DNA of 9,440 bases from Chloracidobacterium sp. UBA7659 (GTDB lineage Bacteria; Acidobacteriota; Blastocatellia; Pyrinomonadales; Pyrinomonadaceae): the NCBI GenBank assembly GCA_002483395.1, contig DLHV01000057.1:39210-48649 (forward strand), in the 5' to 3' direction. The number at the start of each line of letters is the position of its first letter. Position 1 is the first letter of the stretch. The position numbers and the translations under genes were made by a program. The notes under the pieces were generated by a model, which had not been told where the DNA came from, did not search any database, and saw only the letters and a program-made list of their open reading frames with translations. Shown in pieces: positions 1 to 5,909 of this stretch.

Positions 1-1
1 G

Positions 2-739
2 GAAGGAACCGTCGGCGGCAATACGCAGTATTCGAGCCGAGTGCAAGCAACAGTCGATTGGTACGGCCCGACAAATCTCCTTCTGATGGATACGCAGCTA
101 AAGGCCCAGCCCGGCTGCGGCAACGGCAATCACGATGCAGCCGATTCACCAGAGTCTTTGTTTATTGGCTGTCCGATCCAAACTTGTCCGGCAGCCGTCC
201 ATCGGGCAAATCCGATGACATACCTGACAACTAACGATCCTCCGTTCTTTATCGAGCATGGAACCGCTGACTGCACCGTACCAACCGGACAAAGCCAGAT
301 TTTTCAAGATCTGATGCAAGCCGGCGGACATGATTCGGTTTTTTCAACGATACCAACAGCGGGACATGGCGGACCTTTGTTTGTAACCGAATCCAATCTG
401 CTTTTGGTTGATGCGTTTTGGAACTCAAAACTACGGCAATCGATCAATCCGCTTGTAAATTCGATCAGGATATTCCGAAAGGCTTCGGAAACCACCTATT
501 TTCGTGCAGGCTCTTTGGCCATAATTTATCGCATTAAGATTTTGGGCCTAAACTTCCAAAGTACTTCAAGGGCTCTGATTAACGGTTTCGAACGTGGTGT
601 TTCATTCACAAACAGCGATGAGGTTGTTGTCAATCATTTGATTGGACGAATTCCACCGTCCGGCGAGATCACGATTCAAACAAAAAATGCCGACGGACGG
701 TTTTCAAACATCATCAGAGTCGCGGTTCGACCGGAATAG
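2..739 (+). CDS. Secreted-type alpha/beta-hydrolase (BD-FAE/feruloyl-esterase-like), 3' part, with C-terminal IPT/TIG-like domain
   Basis: The frame is open from the left window edge, so the true start and the nucleophile serine lie outside; the GTG at 41 is internal. The visible part matches the C-terminal half of BD-FAE type alpha/beta-hydrolases. It has the block NPMTYLTTNDPPFFIEHGTAD, with the likely catalytic Asp at 269-271, and PTAGHGG, with the likely catalytic His at 365-367. Four cysteines (CGNGN..., GCPIQTC) suggest disulfides and therefore export. After the hydrolase ends (about nt 430) there are roughly 100 further residues. They resemble an Ig-like IPT/TIG domain (LGLNFQSTSRALING ... 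SGEITIQTKNADGRFSN), common on secreted Acidobacteriota proteins. The probable role is hydrolysis of an ester on a plant- or polymer-derived substrate outside the cytoplasm; the substrate cannot be read from the sequence. The stop lies 12 nt from the end of a convergent gene remnant. Confidence 0.8.
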   Translation, partial: EGTVGGNTQYSSRVQATVDWYGPTNLLLMDTQLKAQPGCGNGNHDAADSPESLFIGCPIQTCPAAVHRANPMTYLTTNDPPFFIEHGTADCTVPTGQSQIFQDLMQAGGHDSVFSTIPTAGHGGPLFVTESNLLLVDAFWNSKLRQSINPLVNSIRIFRKASETTYFRAGSLAIIYRIKILGLNFQSTSRALINGFERGVSFTNSDEVVVNHLIGRIPPSGEITIQTKNADGRFSNIIRVAVRPE

Positions 740-751
740 GATGTTAAAGAA

Positions 752-997
752 TTAGCGTTCCGACTGCAAAGTAGCTTTTCCGCCGAAAGTTCTATAAATA
801 AGGACGAAATCGGTAAGCGTAATCGTGATTCCGATCGACTACCATATTAATCCGATTTGAAGTTCATAATGCCCCGCTGAGGCGTTGTAAATTGTCAGAT
901 TGACTTGCTCGCCCGTGTTTGTGCGAAGCACGTTTGGATAATCGCTGAAAACTGCTCCGACCGATATCCCAACCAAATGAATAATTTGTGGAATTCC
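752..997 (-). pseudogene. Decayed fragment of an unidentified protein gene
   Basis: On the minus strand one frame reads like protein for about 80 codons but has no ATG start and carries an in-frame TAG at 839-841. Before the stop it reads ...VGAVFSDYPNVLRTNTGEQV and continues NLTIYNASAGHYELQIGLIW. After the TAG the same frame continues SIGITITLTDFVLIYRTFGG KATLQSER and ends at a TAA (752-754). A TGA bounds it upstream at 998-1000. The persistence of a plausible beta-rich, extracellular-looking sequence across a stop suggests a gene relic rather than a working gene. I do not recognise the family. A chance open frame is the alternative. Confidence 0.4.
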
Positions 998-1179
998 TCA
1001 AAACTGTCGGGGAATTCTAATTTCGAGCGGTTTTTGCTTTAGCAAATCGATTTGTTGCCACGAAAAGAAATTCGTATTACACTTTTTCTACGTTCTTTTT
1101 TTTCGTTGAAAGAGTGTGGCTGCGAAACAGCTCTGGACAGAGATTACAGTAGTAATTTTGCCTTTGAGATTCACGTTCT
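998..1179. other. Intergenic region upstream of phosphofructokinase
   Basis: No gene is supported here. It holds a 7-bp perfect inverted repeat (GAATTCC at 991-997 and GGAATTC at 1011-1017, 13-nt loop) and a very small second one (TTTGCT/AGCAAA, 1033-1046). A weak sigma70-like pair, TTGTTG (1052-1057) and TATTAC (1075-1080), is spaced 17 bp and could drive the downstream gene, but the match is only 3/6 and 4/6. No clear Shine-Dalgarno precedes the ATG at 1180. Confidence 0.35.
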
Positions 1180-2307
1180 ATGTATAAACAAATCGGTATC
1201 CTGACTGGCGGCGGCGATGCCCCGGGATTAAACGCTGTAATTCGAGCTGTAGTACGAACGGCGATCGGCGAATATGGAATGAGTTGTGTCGGCATCGAGG
1301 ACAGCTTTGAGGGTGTTCTGAGTGAGACGCATACGGTAAAACTGACGACCAAAAGCGTCAGCGGTATTCTCCCCCGGGGAGGCACGATCCTAGGGACCCG
1401 TAACCGGAATAGTTTCGCCAAGATTGTTAATGGCCGTGCCTGCTTTCCCGAAATGCCGATCAGCGAGGCGCTTGCGAACCTCGATATCCTGGGGATCGAA
1501 GCGCTGATTGTACTAGGGGGCGAGGGCACGCTTGGAATTGCCGAGCAGTTTCACAAAGCCGGGTTTCCGGTGATCGGGGTTCCTAAGACGATCGACAACG
1601 ATCTCGCTGCAACCGAACTGACATTCGGATTTATGACCGCCATCGACATCGCCACAGAAGCATTGGATCGTCTACACACAACGGCGGCCTCCCATGACAG
1701 AGTAATGATCTTGGAAGTGATGGGGCGAAACACGGGTTGGATCGCCCTTCACTCGGGCCTGGCCGGAAGCGCTGACCTGATCTTGATTCCGGAAATCCCG
1801 TTTTCCTTCGAGTCAATTCTTCGAAAGGTACAGGAACGAGAAGATTCAGGCTCTCGATTTACAAATATCGTTGTTGCCGAGGGGGCCGTCGAGGTCGGGA
1901 AATCAGAGGTTTATCAAGATTTGGGAACCAGGCGATTAGGCGGTGTAGGTGAATATTTACGTCGGGAAATTGAAACGAGGACTGGCAAGGAATCGCGCTG
2001 CGTAGTGCTCGGACACCTCCAGCGGGGCGGCAGTCCGAATGCATTCGACCGAATGTTGGGTACAAATTTCGGTGCATGTGCCGTTCGTGCTCTAGCAAGC
2101 GGCGAAACTGGTAAGATGGTGGCCCTGCAGGCTGGAACAATCGTAACCGTGCCTCTATCCGAGGCTTGCACGAACATAAAAACTGTACCGATCGACGCGC
2201 AGCTTGTACGAACGGCTCGCGACATCGGTATTTCATTTGCTGCCCCGAACGAATCGGCGGTGAGCGGTCCAGACATTTCCCGAAGACAAACCATGGCTTC
2301 TGTCTAA
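1180..2307 (+). CDS. pfkA: 6-phosphofructokinase (predicted ATP-dependent, K124-type clade)
   Basis: This enzyme phosphorylates fructose 6-phosphate to fructose 1,6-bisphosphate, the committing step of glycolysis, in the cytoplasm. The 375-residue protein carries the family signatures in order: TGGGDAPGLNAVIR (residues 9-22), PRGGTILGTRN (65-75), GGEGT (113-117), PKTIDND with the catalytic Asp139 (135-141), MGRNTGW (181-187) and GHLQRGGSP near the C-terminus. The residue equivalent to E. coli Gly104 is Gly116, which favours ATP. The residue equivalent to Gly124 is Lys136, as in PPi-dependent and in Streptomyces/Amycolatopsis-type enzymes. Glu115 replaces the usual Mg-binding Asp103. By the known residue rules this G/K combination predicts ATP use, as in Streptomyces. 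PPi or mixed donor use cannot be excluded. The start ATG begins the conserved beta strand after three residues, so it is well placed. The stop overlaps that of the convergent hydrolase. Confidence 0.93.
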   Translation: MYKQIGILTGGGDAPGLNAVIRAVVRTAIGEYGMSCVGIEDSFEGVLSETHTVKLTTKSVSGILPRGGTILGTRNRNSFAKIVNGRACFPEMPISEALANLDILGIEALIVLGGEGTLGIAEQFHKAGFPVIGVPKTIDNDLAATELTFGFMTAIDIATEALDRLHTTAASHDRVMILEVMGRNTGWIALHSGLAGSADLILIPEIPFSFESILRKVQEREDSGSRFTNIVVAEGAVEVGKSEVYQDLGTRRLGGVGEYLRREIETRTGKESRCVVLGHLQRGGSPNAFDRMLGTNFGACAVRALASGETGKMVALQAGTIVTVPLSEACTNIKTVPIDAQLVRTARDIGISFAAPNESAVSGPDISRRQTMASV

Positions 2308-3608
2308 TTCTCATCCAAATCGCGAACGCCCGCGAACCCGCCGTCAAAAAACTGCCGGGCCTTCAACATCGCCGCCGGAACTGCCGTGATGTGGTTCAAA
2401 CTCGAATCGCGAATGATCGCCCGCCTAAGTGTACCTGCTCCGACGCCGAGCCGCCTCATCGTTTGAAACGCAACCTGAGTATTTTTCGGCGTGACAATCG
2501 TGTCCCCATCCAGGTTTATCAAAAGCATTTTGCTTCGCGGCGCCCAGTCGTAGCAGTCGTTGTCCTTCAATAACTTAACCGCCGGGTTGCGGGTGTCCGT
2601 AGTTTCGATTGCACGTTTGAATGAGGGCGTAACTACATTAAAGATATTGTTTTTTGATCGCATCAAGAGGGCAGTGACGCCGATCCTCTTAATTATGTCT
2701 TCGTCTTTGGTCTTTCCACCGTACGCATTGTTGATCGTAAACGCCATCGATGGTTTAAAATAATCCGTGATCTTAACGCCTTTATTCTTGTGCAGAAAAT
2801 AAACGAGGTCGCCAAGTAAATAAGTGCGTACAACAAAACCAGCCTGATCCGTCGGATGTTCAAGCATAAATTCCCGCGTTGCACCGGACAGGTCGTACGG
2901 TCCAGACGCCGGAGCGGCGGCCGTTACTCGGTAAGCCGAATCGTTTGAGCGTTCAAACTCACGGACTTGTGCCATCGCAACGCCGCCACCTTCGGAGTAT
3001 CCGGTAATATATAGCGCGTTGCCGATGTCGAGATTGTTCGTGCGTCCAACAGCGCGCGCGGGTTTAATAAGGTCCATTCCCGCGTAGCTGTTTACCACGC
3101 TCGCCGGATACGGATGCCCGCCGGTGTGATCGCCTTGGCCGATATAGTCCGGCATAGCGATCGCATATCCGCCGGAAGCAAAGGCGAGAATTGCTGTTTC
3201 GGGTTCGGTTCCTTTACCGCTTCCATTGAATCGCGACGGCATGTGGCCGTTGTAAACCGTCGTGCCGTGATTGAAGACAACAAGTCCGTTCGGAGCGCCA
3301 TTTGATGGGATGACGACCAGCCCGGACAAAACTGCGTTTCTTCCATTGGCGTCACGCGAACGGTACGTGACCTTATATAAATTCAAAGAATCTCGAAGGT
3401 GTTCAGGAGCTGACGAAGCATAAACTTCGTTCATCCTTTGGTTGAATTGAGCCGCAGTAATCGTTGCGGTGCGCTGCGAACTGACGAGGCCTTCCGCACC
3501 GACGGGCAATTTATTATTCTGTGTCGATCCTGATTGCGGAAAAATCGCAAACAATGTCAGGAACAAAATCGCCGCGAAACGGTTAAAGGATTTTTGATTT
3601 GAAAACAT
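2304..3608 (-). CDS. Secreted alpha/beta-hydrolase (lipase/esterase-like)
   Basis: The product has 434 residues and a Sec-type signal peptide: basic N-region around Lys6-Arg10, then a hydrophobic core to about residue 24. The alpha/beta-hydrolase fold is shown by VVFNHGTT (oxyanion-loop region, about residues 110-117), PDYIGQGDH (153-161) and the nucleophile elbow GYSEGG with Ser205. An Asp in LDGDTIVTP (Asp367 or Asp369) and His406 in LNHITAVP are the likely triad partners. The layout resembles bacterial secreted lipases/esterases related to the secretory lipase family. The product probably cleaves carboxyl esters outside the cytoplasm; substrate unknown. The start chosen (ATG at 3606-3608) has a good ribosome site (GAGGA, 3617-3621) and begins right at the signal peptide. 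An in-frame upstream start at 3722 would add 38 residues running through a hairpin and is unlikely. Its TAG stop (2304-2306) overlaps the pfkA stop. Confidence 0.85.
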   Translation of the reverse strand: MFSNQKSFNRFAAILFLTLFAIFPQSGSTQNNKLPVGAEGLVSSQRTATITAAQFNQRMNEVYASSAPEHLRDSLNLYKVTYRSRDANGRNAVLSGLVVIPSNGAPNGLVVFNHGTTVYNGHMPSRFNGSGKGTEPETAILAFASGGYAIAMPDYIGQGDHTGGHPYPASVVNSYAGMDLIKPARAVGRTNNLDIGNALYITGYSEGGGVAMAQVREFERSNDSAYRVTAAAPASGPYDLSGATREFMLEHPTDQAGFVVRTYLLGDLVYFLHKNKGVKITDYFKPSMAFTINNAYGGKTKDEDIIKRIGVTALLMRSKNNIFNVVTPSFKRAIETTDTRNPAVKLLKDNDCYDWAPRSKMLLINLDGDTIVTPKNTQVAFQTMRRLGVGAGTLRRAIIRDSSLNHITAVPAAMLKARQFFDGGFAGVRDLDEN

Positions 3609-3616
3609 AATGTTAG

Positions 3617-3621
3617 TCCTC
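3617..3621 (-). promoter_or_regulatory. Ribosome binding site GAGGA of the secreted hydrolase
   Basis: GAGGA on the minus strand lies 8 nt before the ATG at 3606-3608. It decides that start over the longer in-frame open stretch reaching 3722. Confidence 0.6.
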
Positions 3622-3677
3622 TTATTTTCTAACGAGAATCGACAATTAGATATTCCTAAGGTCGGCACGAAAGTCCC

Positions 3678-3719
3678 TTCGGTAGGGGAGCCAACAATCG
3701 CAATGGCTCCCTCACCGAA
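3678..3719 (-). terminator. Strong hairpin, probable terminator of the beta/gamma-crystallin gene
   Basis: Arms 3678-3693 and 3704-3719 form a 16-bp stem with two mismatched positions around a 10-nt loop; the inner GGGAGCCA/TGGCTCCC is perfect. It sits about 36 bp after the (frame-restored) stop of the minus-strand crystallin gene and before the ribosome site of the next gene. There is no convincing U-tract, so it may instead be an mRNA-stabilising or REP-like hairpin. Confidence 0.5.
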
Positions 3720-3750
3720 CACCCAAGAAGCATCGGTTCCACACCGGCTG

Positions 3751-4659
3751 TTAGCCTATCTCGGCTGCGGTCCTGGATTGACCTTGATCGAACGGATTCT
3801 GCCATACCACCAATCGCCCGGCTGCGGAGCCCAATCGGAAGTCACGATATAAGATTTGCCGCCGAAATTTTTCTTCTCGTAAACCATTTATCGGCCTGCC
3901 CTGAGGAACGCGGATAGATCGAATGTGATGAGGGCTTCCATCCCAGTCTCGCAATTCCGCCCAATCCTTTACGATCGCCATTGCTGGACCGTTAAAGTTT
4001 ACCTGCGCATAGATCACCGGATCGCCGTGTGTGGGCGGGGTAACGTTGGTCCTTTCAGCACGGATCGAACGTACCCGGCCATTCCAATACGCTCCAGATT
4101 CCCACGAAATGCTTGAGGTGATCGTGGTCTCAGTCCCGCGATAATTCCGTTCCGTGTAAAGAGTCAGTTTCCAGCCGGCAGGTACGCGGATGGACCGGAT
4201 ACGATGCGGCGATCCTTCCCAGTCGGAGTGTCCTGCGAATCCCCTTTCAATTGCTTCGGCAGGTCCGCTGTAATTTGCCTGAGCATAGATCACCGGAAAA
4301 TCACCTGAACTAGGCGGCTGGATCTGTGCGCGTTCCACCCGGATCGAGCGAATTTTCGTTGTCCACCATGCGCCCGATCCTGGATCCCAATCTTCCGTGA
4401 TCATTGTTTCAGTGCCTTTAAAGTTTTTTTCGGCATACATGCGCACCTTGAAGCCGGATGGCACCCTTATCGACTTGATCCTACGTTCAAAAATCAGTCC
4501 GCTAAGCGATCCGCCACTCCAATTTCCCGAGAGTGGCATATTGACACCCGTAAAATTCGCACCGGTGTAAATAACAACTTGGCCAGATTGCGCAAACGTG
4601 CTTATGGCCAACAGCACGAAGCAAAAAATAGTGAGTAAAACTTTTGATACTAGTTTCAT
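3751..4659 (-). CDS. Secreted three-domain beta/gamma-crystallin protein, frameshifted in the last domain
   Basis: The product starts with a signal peptide (MKLVSKVLLTIFCFVLLAIS, cleavage near AFA-Q24). Three beta/gamma-crystallin domains follow at about residues 28-110, 122-203 and 214 to the end. Each is a pair of Greek-key motifs of the type Y-x-x-x-N-F-x-G, for example YTGANFTG, YAEKNFKG, YAQANYSG and YTERNYRG, with RIRSIRV strands closing each half. The domains are joined by short Pro-rich linkers (QPPSSGD, TPPTHGD). After Ile257 the frame as read loses the fold and ends at a TAA (3751-3753). Dropping one A from the AAA at 3887-3889 restores MVYEKKNFGGKSYIVTSDWA, then WWYGRIRSIKV, with a TAG at 3756-3758 (300 residues). 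Such proteins are extracellular, often Ca-binding or protease-inhibitor-like; the role here is unknown. The start is supported by GGAGGA four bases upstream. The IS begins only 28 bp upstream, so no native promoter remains. Confidence 0.8.
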   Translation of the reverse strand: MKLVSKVLLTIFCFVLLAISTFAQSGQVVIYTGANFTGVNMPLSGNWSGGSLSGLIFERRIKSIRVPSGFKVRMYAEKNFKGTETMITEDWDPGSGAWWTTKIRSIRVERAQIQPPSSGDFPVIYAQANYSGPAEAIERGFAGHSDWEGSPHRIRSIRVPAGWKLTLYTERNYRGTETTITSSISWESGAYWNGRVRSIRAERTNVTPPTHGDPVIYAQVNFNGPAMAIVKDWAELRDWDGSPHHIRSIRVPQGRPINGLREEKFRRQILYRDFRLGSAAGRLVVWQNPFDQGQSRTAAEIG

Positions 4660-4663
4660 ACGA

Positions 4664-4669
4664 TCCTCC
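4664..4669 (-). promoter_or_regulatory. Ribosome binding site GGAGGA of the crystallin gene
   Basis: GGAGGA on the minus strand lies 4 nt before the ATG at 4657-4659. It supports that ATG over an in-frame ATG four codons upstream and over the open stretch that continues antisense into the insertion sequence. Confidence 0.65.
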
Positions 4670-4687
4670 ATTAAAATCCACCCGAAG

Positions 4688-4723
4688 TGAGAGGGTCTAA
4701 TCAAACGGGACAGAAAACTCTCT
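4688..4723 (+). repeat. Left terminal inverted repeat (IRL) of the IS3-family element
   Basis: It begins TGAGAGGGTC and ends ACTCTCT. Aligned without gaps to the reverse complement of 5927-5962 it matches at 27 of 36 positions, with perfect blocks GGGTC and CTCTCT. The orfA ATG follows immediately. Confidence 0.85.
4696..4701 (+). promoter_or_regulatory. Candidate -10 box (TCTAAT) of the IS minicircle junction promoter
   Basis: TCTAAT matches the TATAAT consensus at 5 of 6 positions. If the two ends of the element are joined with a 3-bp spacer, as IS3-family circles commonly are, it falls exactly 17 bp after the TTGACC in the right end, forming a promoter pointing at orfA. Confidence 0.5.
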
Positions 4724-4987
4724 ATGATGGAGAGTATGAAAAGATACGACGCGGAATTCAAGAAAGAGGTGATCAAGCGGTATATGGCGGGGGAGTCGAT
4801 CGCGGCGATCTCGCGGGAGACTGGTGTCAACGAGCAGACGCTGCATAAGTGGAAGAGCGAGTTGGTGCGGACAGACGAAGGTGAAGTAGACAAGGAGAAG
4901 CTGGCGATGCGGAAGCGGATTCGCGAGCTGCAGATGGAGAATGAGATTCTAAAAAAAGCCGCGCTGATTTTCGGAAGGGACGGGTAA
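4724..4987 (+). CDS. IS3-family transposase OrfA
   Basis: This is the DNA-binding subunit of the IS3-type transposase, 87 residues if the first ATG is used. The ATG at 4736 (MKRYDAEFKKEVIKRY) is an equally plausible start, since family members usually begin close to this motif. Residues 5-45 form the HTH_Tnp_1 helix-turn-helix (MAGESIAAISRETGVNEQTL HKWK) that binds the terminal repeats. Residues about 57-82 form a leucine-zipper-like helix (RKRIRELQMENEILKKAAL) used for oligomerisation. Ribosomes slipping at the A7 run (4951-4957) make the OrfAB fusion, while normal reading ends at the TAA (4985-4987) and gives OrfA, which regulates transposition in related elements. The gene is antisense to the promoter side of the crystallin gene. 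Confidence 0.9.
   Translation: MMESMKRYDAEFKKEVIKRYMAGESIAAISRETGVNEQTLHKWKSELVRTDEGEVDKEKLAMRKRIRELQMENEILKKAALIFGRDG
4951..4958 (+). promoter_or_regulatory. Programmed -1 frameshift site (A AAA AAA G)
   Basis: In the orfA frame the codons are CTA AAA AAA GCC, giving the classic X XXX XXY slippery heptamer. The orfB frame is -1 relative to orfA and is open from 4945, just before the run, so slipping here yields a full OrfAB transposase. A short CCGC/GCGG pairing downstream (4959-4962 with 4989-4992) could be a weak stimulator. Confidence 0.7.
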
Positions 4988-5028
4988 GGCGGTTTGAGTT
5001 CATTGAAAAGGAGAAAGGCGGGTATCCG

Positions 5029-5907
5029 TTGAGGCTTTTGACGAAGGCGATGAAGGTAAGCCGATCGGCATATTACGCGTGGGCGGTGCGAGCCGCGAAG
5101 CCCGATCTAAAAGAGGCTAAGGTTGTGACGGTGGTAAAAGAGATGTTTTACCGATCCCGGAGGACGTATGGATCGAAGCGTTTGTCGGACGAACTGAAGT
5201 CGGGCGGCCTCTCGATCGGGCGATTTCTGACGAGGCGTGTGATGCGCGAAGAAGGGCTTGTAGCTAAAGGGCCGAAGCGTTTTAAGCCGCGGACGACCGA
5301 TTCGCGGCACAACAAAACGCCCTCTCCGAACCTGCTGAAAGAGACGGAAAACAAGGCGTTTGGGCCGGGTGAAGCGATCGTCGGCGACATCACATATCTG
5401 CCGATGATCGGCGGCCGGTTCTGCTATCTGGCGATGTTCCAGGACGTGCGGACGAAGCGGATCGTCGGCTGGGCGATTGGCCAGAGGATGACGGCCGAAC
5501 TGGTCTGCGAGGCACTCAGGATGGCACTCAGGCGCGGGTTTGTGAAACGCGGGGGCATCATCCACACGGACCGCGGCAGCCAGTATGCGTCAAATGAGTT
5601 TCGCAGACTGATCGCTCGATGCAGGCTCAGGCAGTCGATGTCCGGCAAGGGCAACTGCTACGACAACGCCCAGGCCGAAAGCTTCTTCTCACGGTTCAAG
5701 ACCGAACTCGATGTGCGAATTTTCAGCTCGGTCGAAGAAGCCCGAAGCGTGGCTTTCGATTATATCGACTGCTACTACAACAGGATCAGACGGCACTCCA
5801 CGCTCGGGGCCACCATCCCCGACTTCGAGCGACGCCTGAAAACCGGCCGTGGAAATATGGAAAAGCCCAAAACCGCTTTCCCACATTCCCACAGCCACTG
5901 CTACTGA
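5029..5907 (+). CDS. IS3-family transposase OrfB (catalytic part)
   Basis: This is the DDE-recombinase part of the transposase, which cuts and joins the IS ends. It has a family-typical N-terminal region (EKEKGGYPLRLLTKAMKVSR SAYYAW), an HTH_21-like segment (YRSRRTYGSKRLSDELK) and a retroviral-integrase-like core. Counting from the TTG at 5029, the triad is Asp120 (VGDITYL), Asp181 (HTDRGSQY) and Glu217 (NAQAESFF). The last two are separated by 35 residues, as the family requires. The TTG is probably not a real start. The frame is open from 4945 and joins orfA through the -1 slip at 4951-4958, so the working product is an OrfAB fusion of about 315-320 residues upstream and downstream combined lengths of the family norm. 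The C-terminus ends just before IRR. No damage is seen. Confidence 0.9.
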   Translation: MRLLTKAMKVSRSAYYAWAVRAAKPDLKEAKVVTVVKEMFYRSRRTYGSKRLSDELKSGGLSIGRFLTRRVMREEGLVAKGPKRFKPRTTDSRHNKTPSPNLLKETENKAFGPGEAIVGDITYLPMIGGRFCYLAMFQDVRTKRIVGWAIGQRMTAELVCEALRMALRRGFVKRGGIIHTDRGSQYASNEFRRLIARCRLRQSMSGKGNCYDNAQAESFFSRFKTELDVRIFSSVEEARSVAFDYIDCYYNRIRRHSTLGATIPDFERRLKTGRGNMEKPKTAFPHSHSHCY

Positions 5908-5909
5908 AT

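Noticed and set aside
1077..1529. Minus-strand open frame over the pfkA start
   Set aside because: It is antisense to the conserved nucleotide-binding part of pfkA and has a low-complexity, Pro/Ser-rich shadow composition.
2166..2573. Plus-strand open frame spanning the end of pfkA and the start of the convergent region
   Set aside because: No family features; it overlaps two well-supported genes and has Cys/Arg/Pro-rich shadow composition.
3609..3722. 38-residue N-terminal extension of the secreted hydrolase
   Set aside because: It crosses the strong hairpin and would bury the signal peptide; the downstream ATG has a good ribosome site.
4660..4893. N-terminal extension of the crystallin frame into the IS (78 extra residues)
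   Set aside because: It runs antisense through orfA, and the ATG at 4657-4659 has a perfect ribosome site and begins a signal peptide.
5107..5654. Minus-strand open frames inside orfB
   Set aside because: They mirror the codon pattern of the transposase and show no domain or ribosome site.
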